Source of the DNA: Branchiostoma floridae
Taxonomy: Eukaryota > Chordata > Leptocardii > Amphioxiformes > Branchiostomatidae
Reading direction: 5' to 3'
DNA: 64,000 nt
Assembly (NCBI RefSeq): GCF_000003815.2
Contig: NC_049992.1
Location: forward strand, 5,468,481 to 5,532,480
The notes beneath the pieces are model-generated. The model had not been told where the DNA came from. It saw nothing but the letters and a program-made list of their open reading frames with translations, and did not search any database. A program made the position numbers and the translations under genes. Below, one piece after another: positions 49,964-61,900 of this stretch; the first letter of the stretch is position 1; every line of letters begins with the position of its first letter.

Positions 49964-52900
49964 TCACTGCTTGCTCCCTCCTGTGGGACTGGGTGTAGGC
50001 TTTGCGGGAGGGGGGCTGCCTGGAGACTTTGCGGGAGGGGGGCTGCCTGGAGACTCGGGTGTCTGTGTGTGCAGCCATTCCATCTTCTGTCTGTGGGCGA
50101 CCACAGCGTCTTGGACACGGGCGTCAATCAAGTCTTCTCCCAGGACCCCGTCTTCAGAGGCATAGGCTGTAGCCTGGTTGGGGCAAATAAAGTAATGGTA
50201 AACGTTATCTATCTAATATACTGTAAATTCATTAAAGTTTGCGGAAATTTCACAGTAGCGGGAAAAAGGACTTTTTGCGGTGGTTTTAAGTTTGCAGTAG
50301 CACCATGCACTGGTGGGGGCAAATAAAGTAATATTAAACATTATCCATCAAATATATTGTAAATTCATTAAAGTTCGCCGAGATTTAATTTTGCGGTAGC
50401 GGGAAAAAGAACTTTTTGCTGTGGTCTTAAGTCTGCGGTAGGATTATGCACTGTACAGTCTCTAACTGCCATGGAAAGATGTTTGGTGTGGTTCTTATTC
50501 GCGGTGAATCAGCTACTGCAAAAACCACGAAAATTACACCATCGTGAAAGTTTCTGCATTTACAGTATATAGGAAAGATGTTCGCTGTGGTTCTTATTCG
50601 CGGTGAATCAGCTACTGCAAAAACCACGAAAATTACACCATCGTGAAAGTTTCTGCATTTACAGTATATATCTAATAAATAAAGTATATACAAATTAACA
50701 GAAGTCTACAAATTTTCAGTTCTATAACAGCTGAGCAGATTCAAATATCACATCGCATAGTACAAGAAACAAGACTCAAAACAAACAAGCTCACACAAGC
50801 TGTCACTCAAAATGTACAGACGCCAGATATAAATCTCTGTTTTAATCTATTTGTAGAGACTTCATTGCATTTGAAGACTGTTTAACTGGACTTCTAACCT
50901 TTATAAACGTAAGCTAACACGCAAATAACAAGGAACACCTGGAACTGTAACGGAAAGTATCGCTTAACACATTTTCACTGCCTTTATTATATGTATATAC
51001 ATCAGGCTTTTAGCTAGGATTTTATAATAGGGAGTCCAAACTTATCTGTGAGTCGTGGTAAGTGACTATTGTAGGGGGTCTGGGGGCATCCACCTTCCAT
51101 GGTGCAGAGTTTTTGATGATTTCAAGTTAAAGTAGTGCATTCTAAGGTTTCCCAAGTGGCAAAAATACTGTTACAGAGGTCACAGTAGAAGACTGTGAAC
51201 ACAGATGACCTGGTAGCATCCCTGGTCAATCAGAATTTCATGCATGTCAGATGATTTTCTCCCCAGTACAGGGCGTCCAGGGGCATCAAATTTCTTGTTG
51301 TTCTAAGAAAAGTGCGTCCAGATGACGCGTTGACGCATGCCTTGCTAAAAGCCTGATATACATCACAAGATGCTGGCACTTTAGTTTATGGAAGAGTGCA
51401 GGGATATTTTGCGTCACAACACTTATAGAATGGAAAATGCTTTGCATTTCAATAAGTAGGTATCTACGACACAGAATTAGTTCCCGCGCCTGATGGCGCA
51501 TAGGGCGGCGCCCATCTCCGTTTCAGTAGCCCTTGGGCCACACAACGCAATCACTACAGCAGGGGGCTAGTCCACTGGTAGTGGTGTGTGTTCAACTTTC
51601 ATACTCTTTCCCAAATGCTGAGTGCTAAGCATGAGCAGAGAAAGCAGCATTTACCATTTTTAAAGTCTTTGGTATGACTCGGCCGGGTATCGAACTCACG
51701 ACCTACCGAATGCAAGGTGAACACTCTACCCACTCAGCCATTGCACCGGTTTACGACACAGAATTGTTAGAGAAAAAGGTCCATTGAATTAGTGCTGTTC
51801 CATACCTGCCAGGCCACTCCCAGCTTGGCTATCTCCCTTCCAGACAGACCCTCCACAGTTCTGGCAATCTCAGAACACTTGGCACCGTAGTCAAAGTCGG
51901 CTACCTTTATTCTCCTGAAAAACAAAACAGCAACATGCTCTAACACGACATTTCTCAGAAAAAGAAAACTGGTTTTCTTATAAAGATGCAAAACATGAAA
52001 ATTCTGAGATAGCAACTGCAACTGTACCAGACTTCTTAAAATTTCAAAACGGCAACATGCTCTAACACAATATTTCTCAGAAAAAGAGAACTGGTTTCTT
52101 ATGAAGATGCAAAACACGAAAATGCTGACATAGCAACTGCAACTGTACCAGGCTTCTTAAAATTTCAAACATTAATCGATAAATGAACTAGTATGCCTAT
52201 ATCTATCCAGGACTTTCGTCAAGTGTTGAAGCCAAAAAGATTTGGTATTGATTCCTATATATAGAATGGTAGATGCAAGCTTTCTGACAATTGGGAAATC
52301 AAGTTGGTATGGGCTGGAATAAAAAAAGAAACTAGAATAGTAACATTTGCAAGCAAATAAAAAATGTCTACCTTCACATGGCAGGGCTCAAAATACTGGG
52401 TGCATGTGCACCCAGGTGCACCCAAAATTGGAGCTGTGCACCCAATTATTTTCTGTGGGTGCACAGCCCGTGCACTCAAATATTTTTTTTAGGTTAAAGA
52501 TATCGAGTATACTAGTATACATCATATTCTTGACATCTAAGTGTTAGAAAGATAATAAAAATGTCTGTCATGGTACTTGTTTAAGAATTTGATAGCTTGT
52601 AACTTAAAGTTTTGTTATTACGTTTTTCTGACATTCTACTTTAATTTAAGTGGTGCACCCAAAATTATTTTGGTGCACCCAATTTTTGCCTTGCCGCCAG
52701 GCAAGGCTTTACGCCAGCTTTCTTCCTTGGACGGACGGACGGACCTGTTAACCTTGCTCTTCCAAAGACCCTTTCAAAGGCCCTTCCAAATCGCCTTTCT
52801 CATGGACAAGTTTGACGGCTCAGGCAGACAATGGTACATCCCTGTTGAATTTTAAACCGTCCATTTTACGTATTTGTTTCTGTTTGCGGTCGGTTCTAAA

Positions 52901-55900
52901 AGCATTTAATATTTGGTTACATTGAATAAATGAAGCGTTTGTATGGTAAAATTCCAAATTCATTTGGAGTGACATAAAATCAAGTGCATTATCTCGCAAC
53001 AAGAATTGCATTAGCTATTCATAAAGATGAAACAATTTCCAAATCAGGCTAATAAATTGTATGTGAATATATAAGTAGCCATGACGTCATCAAAACGTTG
53101 GAGAGGCCTTCCGAGACCGCAGCAAAACGCTAACGTGAGTTTAGGAGAGCGCCAGCTCAAAACGTCACACGAGAAGTCGCAATAGATAATATTTAGGATC
53201 ATTTTGTTATATCGCTGTGGCTATTGACACACTGAGTGTGCCTATAGCCTAAACAGGCTATTGACACACCGAGATTCCAGCCAGCCAATCAGAGCTTGTA
53301 ACATGCCTTTCCCGACATTATTTTGCCAGGCTCTCGTCTCATTACAAACTTTTCACATAAGTAACAGTTGTTTAGACATTTTTCGGAGGATTAGACATTA
53401 GAATCTTTGAATCTTGGAATGAACGGACATATTCAAGTTATGCCTTAGATTTGGATACCTGTTAATACAATTTGGTACTGTGAATGTTAGCATGGCGTAG
53501 TGGTTAGCGTGATTAGTCGCCACACTGCCGACCCCGGTTCGAACCCGCCTAGGGAAAGTTTTTTTTTTTCAATTGTCCTTTTACCTTTTTATAACATCCA
53601 TTTGATATAAGAATATTTTCGTCATGCGACCAGAACCATGAAAACCCACCTTTGGGACTTTTTGGTCTGCATTTTCAAGAGTGCATGTTTAGGTAACAGT
53701 TACGTTTATTTTTTTCAGCCGCAGAATCCACCCGCTACGTTCTTATTTTGGACGGTACACTTATTATTTCTTTTAAATTGGACCAGGGACCCCTGAAATA
53801 ATAAAATGTGGGGTTTTCCAAGGATAAAAGCTCCTTGGGTTTTCTAACCATAATTCTGCGGTATTTTTGCTCAAAATTCACGCCGTCGAAGCATATATTT
53901 CCGCGCCGCTATGTCATCCAAACATATCGGTTGATCTCGCTATGACGCTACAAAGTTCTTTCAAAATAATGAAAGTAAAACAACAACTATAACTTCGCTT
54001 CACTTGTGATATCAGTTTTGAGGCCGCAAATTCTCCCTAACGGCAGGAATTCGTCGGCAAACACAGCTGAAAACGTGTTCCAACATGGTCACATGCGGTG
54101 TTTGCATGGTACTAAATATAGTTAGCTCATTTGCATACTTGTGACTGGCTACATGCGGCCTATACCGTAAACACGTGAAAAAGATCGTATTTTGGGTTGA
54201 TGATGGGCACAGAATGCCATTTGTATTTTCAGAGTGTTGCCTTTCAAATATAATCGTAAGATTTTCTCATTTTCGTGGTTTCTAGTGTCAAAATTTTAAT
54301 AATACGTATTTAGCAGACAAGCAAATTATCCTTACTGCACGCCAAGGCACAGCATTTTGCCTTGCCGGGCTTGAAGTGCCGACCTACCTTTTCCTGACGA
54401 TATTCCTACCACGCGGCAAGGCACAGCTTTTTTAAAAAGATTTCTTGTTTAAGCTGGGTGCACCAGTGCATCTAATCCCAAAAATGAATTTCGAGCCCTG
54501 CATGGTTTAGTGCGCTGTTTACTCTTACTCAAAAACATTCAGATATACATGATTGTATTATGTTGACCAGCCCCTCCAGCTATGTCCTACCACTTGCTAT
54601 AAGATGTAATCGAACACCAAGTGTGTCTGATACTTTTATAGTGACAGTGGTCTGGTCCGTGTCACTGACTTTATTTCATTGGAGAAGAAGAAGAAAGAAA
54701 AAGAAGGAATGTGGACAAAAAAAAAACAGTGAAGGGAAGTGGAGTGGCTCTGATCTCCGCCATGACAGACAGATTAGGACTTCACGTAGTCGAAAAAAGA
54801 GACAAGAGTTGTCATTTATGCCTAGAGCTCTGAAGTTGTACAATACGAAAACTTATTGAATGTGCTATACTGCGTGAAACTGACTCTTATACAACTGTTT
54901 TAAATAGCTTTTAACTACTTGTAATCTCGTTTTTGCCTTTTTAACATTCACTTTGTTCTGTAACAGTTAAATAGAATTAATCATATGTATTAAATAGTAG
55001 ATGATTGCTTTTACCTGTACTGTAATACTATTTAAATCCTTGTATGAACCTCGCAATTCAGCCTTTCTGGCTGCGATGAGTTTCGTTTTCAATAAACCTT
55101 GAACCTTGAAAACATAACGACACTGACCTTCCCCTGCCCCCCGCGGCGGGCTCCAGGACGTACTTGTCGAAGTACAGCCTGACGAGCCGCTCGCGCTCCT
55201 CCAGACCTAGAAGACAGAAGGAAAATGTCCAGACTTTCCATGATGTACAAAATAACCAATAAACTGGTATACCAACTGATAAGTATCTAATACCAGCTCA
55301 AAAAAGAACAAGAAACAGTCATGCCTTCAAATACCAGAGTTACCAACCTAGGATTGATGTGTTCAAAAATTCGTACTTTCCCAGAACTATCGTAGAGTGG
55401 AATTTGTTATCACCAAGTACAGTAGGGGCATCTTCTCTGGGTAGTTTTAAAAAACTCTTGCAGATAGATGTGCAAAAGTTAGGTGTAATGAGTTGTTCGG
55501 TGTAATATAACAAGCTGCTGCCGCACGGCGTGCCTGCGAAGCTGGTGTGTTACGCCGAACAGTGGTTATACCGGCTATATAGATACAGATACAGACCTGG
55601 CAGGTCAAACAGCACGATCTCGTCCAGACGGTCGTTGATGGCCCAGTCCAGCTGCTCGGGCTGGTTACTGGCCAGCACTAGCATGAACCTGACAAAAAAA
55701 CAGCATAATTCTTTATGTTGCAACTTTAAACTATATCCGTACACAAAGAAAACGCTTACCAACTATCTAGTGCTCTTTTTATTCTGAAATGACCCAAAGT
55801 CTACAAATGTATGTCACACATCTGGACTGGAAGTAGCCTCCACTTACTTTCTTGACTGTTCACCAGTTCGGTACAGGAATGCATTAAGTGTGCTACGGAG

Positions 55901-58900
55901 GTCTTCACTAATCTTTTCCTGTGGGGAACGAAAAAAGAGAACATATTTCAAGATGGAGACAAAAAAAGCAATAATAAGAATTTATCATGAGCAGTATAAG
56001 GTACATTAGTCTAGTTGAGCTAGCATACAATCCACTATTGGCTGTATTTCTATTTCTCCAATACTCAGTACTATCACCCATGTTGACATAACACCAAGCA
56101 TTCAGTCTCTTTCACAGAAGGCATTCAAATCTAACTTACTTGCTGTATTATGGCAAGCACCTTTAACTAGTTTATCATGTCCTAAGACTAGAGTGAAATA
56201 CTGTTGGACTTGAGCTTCATCATTGTTGTACTCACTGTAGCTCTTTTCCTGAGGAATGCATCAGATTCATCCACAAAAAGCAGAAGCCTGTATGGAAAGT
56301 AATAGTATCAATATAATAAGATTATAGAAGTGAATTGTGAATATACAGAGCTACAATGTACTAAACCAGCTAAAGCTACTATTAATATATTATAACAGCT
56401 AAAACTAGAGATTTACTGTCTACAATGTACAATGTACTATTATATTATAACAGCTAAAACTAAAGATTTAGTGTGTCTACAATGTACTATTGTATTATAA
56501 CAGCTAAAACTAAAGATTTAGTGTGTCTACAATGTAATTATATTATAACAGCTAAAACTAGAGATTTAGTGTGTCTACAATGTACTATTATATTATAACA
56601 GCTAAAACTAGAGATTTAGTGTGTCTACAATGTACAATTATATCATAACAGCTAAAACTAGAGATTTAGTGTGTCTACAATGTACTACTATTAAAAAGTA
56701 TTATATTATAACAGCTGAAACTAGAGATTTAGTGTGTCTACAATGTACTATTAAAAAGTATTATATTATAACAGCTAAAACGAGAGATTTAGTGTGTCCA
56801 CAATGTACCATACCAGCTAAAGCTAGAGGTTCAGTGTTGGGACCACTTTGAATGGAAGGACTACAAGGAAGTTCATGACAAAGAGAAACTGAATCTTTCA
56901 AAGCAAAAAGCAGTATACAGTATACTCTCCATTACATTTGTAATCTGTATGTTGTAATGATGTAAAACTTTGGATTCAGAACCAAGGACGGGACATGGTA
57001 TTCGATACTTTATGGTAGATCTAGCAACAAATAAATCTATCTTTTGCATGAGTCACTCACCCTCTTCTGCTGGTGCCTGCCCAGTCGAACACTTTGTGCA
57101 TGGCTGTAACCCCCTCCCTCCCCATGGGGGCTACGTCCCCTCCAGTCATAATGGCATAGTCCATCCCAGAATGCAATGCTAAACTCTGCAACAAAAAAGT
57201 TGTTTTTCATTCAGGAGCAACTGCAGCAATGTTTGATAAAGATAGACAAGACAACAGAAACTACAAAATCTAGCTTGCTGTTGGTAAAAAATTCATATGT
57301 GGACAAATTACACCATATCTGACAGCAGAAAATTAAAATATGTTGTTGGGACATTTTGAAAATGGTGATATTCATTGATGTCGAACATGTAGATAAGTTA
57401 TGACACTTAGTATGTATTACACATGAAGGGATTCTTTTTTGTTACATAACATGTACTGTTCATCCATGCAGATGATAGATTTTCCTTTAGAACAATTTAA
57501 TCATCCTTTTACACATTTTAACTACATCTACTGCCTTTTAACATGCAAACATGTAATCTAAGCCAGTACTAAGTCTAATTCTTGAAGTTCTGTCTTACCT
57601 TTGCAAACATGGTCTTGCCAGTACCCGGGGGTCCGTGGAACAGGATATTTCTGTACACGCCTCGGTTCGCCTTGGTGTTCCTAGTTGCTATGGCAATGTC
57701 TCGGACACGGGATTCCAAGGAAGGCTTGGGGGTTCAGAAAAAAATTATAATGTTTTCCCAGGTAAACATATTGTTTATGCAGGTGTGTTATTTTTTCTTC
57801 TTCTGTCTGGGCTTAAAAGTGCATTAAGATATTGTAAATACCATACTTTTTATTCATTTTCAATCCCAAGCAATACTATAGGGCAAGACTGACTAAAGGC
57901 CAAATGGGAAAACATTCTACATTTTTGCAAATATGTTGCCTTTCTAGTTTCTTTTATTTTCTCAATACCTACTGATATTATTATGGTACGTGCACAAAGT
58001 TAATTATTTACTTTCTTATATACATCAAAGAGCATGAAAAACAAGTGCCAAATATAAAATTAATCTGAAAAATTTTCCCTGCACTATTTGATATGAAAGA
58101 CAATTCAAAAACCTCACATTGAAGAGTATTCCCTCCAGTGCATCTTCTGGCTTGGTCATCAGTCTCTTGACTGTCTGAAAATTGAATTATACGTTGTCAG
58201 TATCTTTGCATTTAAATGCAATCTTTATGAGCAGGCAAATCAAATCAAAATGTGTATCTTCACTACGTGCAGGGCAATCACTTTTGAAAAATAATCTTTT
58301 AAACATTTATCATAACTAGCTTTGCATTTAATATCACAAATAACAACAGCAATTATATCAGTAATAGGGGTGGGTACGGGTACAGAATTTTCAGGTCCGG
58401 TCCAGGTATAGAAGATTAGGTCCAGGTTCGAACCTGGACCTAACTGTCTATAAAACTTGTGAATGGACAATATGTAAAATAATGGTTGATTATGCTAAAA
58501 AGGAACCTGTTTGGTGGAGTATCTGACTCCACTTGGTGTATTAACATCACATCTTCATGTAAACAACACTAACTGTCTGTAAGTTTTGACAGTAGAAATT
58601 TGGTGACACTATAATACTAGTACTTTGCTCCTGTTATTTTTGTGGACCTGTAAGTCCTGAAACGTACACTGTATTAATGCCTGCCGATACAATCTGACCA
58701 TATTCTAATTGGTCCAAAATCTGGTCCCCTGATATCTTTCAGGTCAGTTCTTTTTACCGTTCCAACGGGATAGAAAAAAACTCTTTGTACCGGTAAACCA
58801 ACCCCTAATCAGTAATGTACTGTACATGATGATTTTCTAAAAATGGACATAACAAATTTTCTCAGGTTATTTCTTGTGGCTTGTCTTACCTTAACGGGGT

Positions 58901-61900
58901 GTCTAATTCCCTCGAAGACACTTATTCTGGAAGTCTCCCTGACGAGTGCCGGTTTACCTAATCTGGCCTCGATGTAGCGTGCTGCGACTCCGGTCGCACC
59001 TCTGGCGGTATAGACACCTACTGCTAGTAACGTCAGACCAGCAACCTGAGGAGGTCAAGAGGGCTTTTAGCTAGGATTTTATCATAGGGAGTCCAAATTT
59101 ATTGGTGAATTGCCGTAAGTGACTATTGTAGGGGGGTCCGGGGGCATCCACTTTCCATGGTGCAGAGTTTTTGATGATTTTAAGTTAAAATAGTGCATTC
59201 TAAGGTATCCTAAGAGGTAAAAATACTGTTACAGAGGTCATAGTAGAAGACTGTGACCACAGATGACCTGGTAGCATCCCTGGTCAATCAGAATTTCATG
59301 CTTGTCAGACTTTTCTCCCCAGTGTAAGGGCGTCCAGGGGCATCAAATTTCTTGTTATTCCAAGAAAAGTGACGTGTTGACGCATGCCTGGCTAAAAGCC
59401 TGAGGTCAAGTTCAGAAAATATAGCCACTGCGCTCGAAATTCATTTTTGGGATTAGGTGCACTGGTGCACCCAGCTAAAAAAAATTGGGTGCACAAAAAA
59501 CTTTTTGGGTGCACCACTTAAATTTAAGTATTCTAATGTCAAAAAACCTAATAACAAAACTTAGTTACAAGCTATCAAATTCTTAAACAAGTAACATGAC
59601 AGACATTTTTATTATCTTTTTAACACTTAGATGTCAAGAATATGATGTATACTAGTATACTTGATATCTTTCCATACATAAACCTAAGAAAACATTTGGG
59701 TGCACCCTGTGCACCCACTGAAAAAAATTGGGTGCACAGTTCCAATTTTGGGTGCACCTGGGTGCACATGCACCCAGTATTTCGAGCCCTGATAGCACAG
59801 CATTCAGTTTTGAACAAATATATTGGAAGGCACCAATATCAAAGACAGGCCCCTAGTGTGGCTTCTACTGATGCCAGCATAATTATATGTGTGAAACAAC
59901 TACATATAGAGGGGCAAGAGCAACAGAAAGAAACAATATCCTGACTCCCGGGATTCGAACCCGGGTAGCCTGATCTTGTCCCAACACGCAAACCACAACA
60001 CCAAAAGCTCAGAGCTGTTGGCCTGGTCAGTTTGGCCTACTGTTGAACCCCACTGTTACACGTTCGTGCAAGATGACCAGGTTCATAAAATTGTTTCACA
60101 ATCTACAATATTGTCGTTTGAAAGTGTTCAAGGTGGCTTGGCATGGAAGTACACGAAATGTTAACACTTGATGCATGACAATGATGACTGAGTACACTGT
60201 ACTTATAGTGCAAAAATTTATAACATCATCAGCTTGTGATTAAAAGCAGGGCTCGAAATACTGGGTGCATGTGCACCCAGGTGCACCCAAAATTGGAACT
60301 GTGCACCCAATTATTTTCTGTGGGTGCACAGGGTGCACCCAATATTTTCATAGGCTTATGTATGTAAAGATATGAAAGTATACTAGTATACATCATATTC
60401 TTGACATCTAAGTGTTAGAAAGATAATAAAAATGCCTGTCATGGTACTTGATGAAAACATATATTAACTAAGTTTTGTTATCAGGTTTTTCTGACATTCT
60501 ACTTAAATTTAAGACTTAGTGGTGCACCCAAAATTTTTTTGGTGCACCCAATTTTTTAAGCTGGGTGCACCAGTGCACTTAATCCCCAAAATGAATTTCG
60601 AGCCCTGAAAAGAGATGAACCAATGCAGCATGTAGTAATCCTGAGGTATATATACTTCAGATATTAAGGTATAAAAACTCACTGTGGCTGAAACTTTGTC
60701 CCAATCTGCAATAAAAGCCTTGAAACCATCCCCCAATACTGCACCTGCAGTTCTGGAGTGAATCACAAGGGGGCATTGTCAGTACAACCTGTCACCAATA
60801 CCAACACAATTACTGCCTTAAAATCACTTTGTAGCAAGATGTATCATCGGTATGTTGTACTTTAATGCAATAGTGAAGGCATTCAGTAGTTATGCTAGAT
60901 AGATCTTGCTCACACAGCACACTACTTGTTTGTAAAAATGGTCTTGTGCTACCATGCTAAGGCTAAGTTTGATACAGAAACAACAATTTGTGCCAAGATG
61001 AGAGTTTCTAGTACAACTTACTTGATCCCCTCCATGACCGTACTTCTGTGTTCGGAGGCCTTCAGTTCCACAACAAAATACTTTGGTAAAATGTGCTGTG
61101 CTACCATGGTCAGGCTAAGTTTGATACAAGAAATAACCCCACAGTATGTTTTTTTCCTTCCATTTTCACTACAAGATGAGAGTTTTCCAGCACAACTTAC
61201 TTGATCCCCTCCATGACCGTAGTTCTGTGGTAAAATGTGCTGTGCTACCATGGTCAGGCTAAGTTTGATACAAGAAATAACCCCACAGTATGTTTATTTT
61301 CTTCCATTTTCACAACAAGATGAGAGTTTTTAGCACAACTTACTTGATCCCCTCCATGACCGTAGTTCTGTGTTCGGAGGCCTTGAGTCTGATCTGCTCC
61401 AGGTTCAGGTCTTGGTTCTCACGGTCGGCTTTCGCCTTCGCTGTCGTCTCCGCTTCTATTCTCTTCATGTCGTTCTGCAGACGGAGCTGTGCCTCGTATT
61501 CCATCGTAGCTGAAGGAAATAATAATAATAAGTTTATTGCGAATCCTTGTTCTTCAGTCAAAGGGGCATTGTTTGTTTCATTTGCGGATCCGAAATTAAC
61601 TTTAACCTCCTCAAAATCTTTGTTCAAAGTACAAGACTCATAGACCATCGTCCTCAAACAAATATGCAAATTTTCTTTAAGCCAATCTTTTGCTCTTTAA
61701 TCAGATTTTGGATACCCAATAGATGGAAAAAAAGTTTCTGTGGCCTGTTTGATATGTAGCAAATCCCAAGGATATCAGATCAATCATCTGATAAGTTAAA
61801 CACTTATCTAATAGGAGTAGTCAGTGGGTTGGTATGGTGTCAGTCTCTTTGGAGCTTACTTGTGAGTACACCCACTTTCGGTTGCTAGAAAGCTTTCAGT

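Noticed and set aside
59941-60015. tRNA gene candidate on the minus strand
   Set aside because: The T-arm is perfect but acceptor and D-arm pairing fail; called a SINE head instead.
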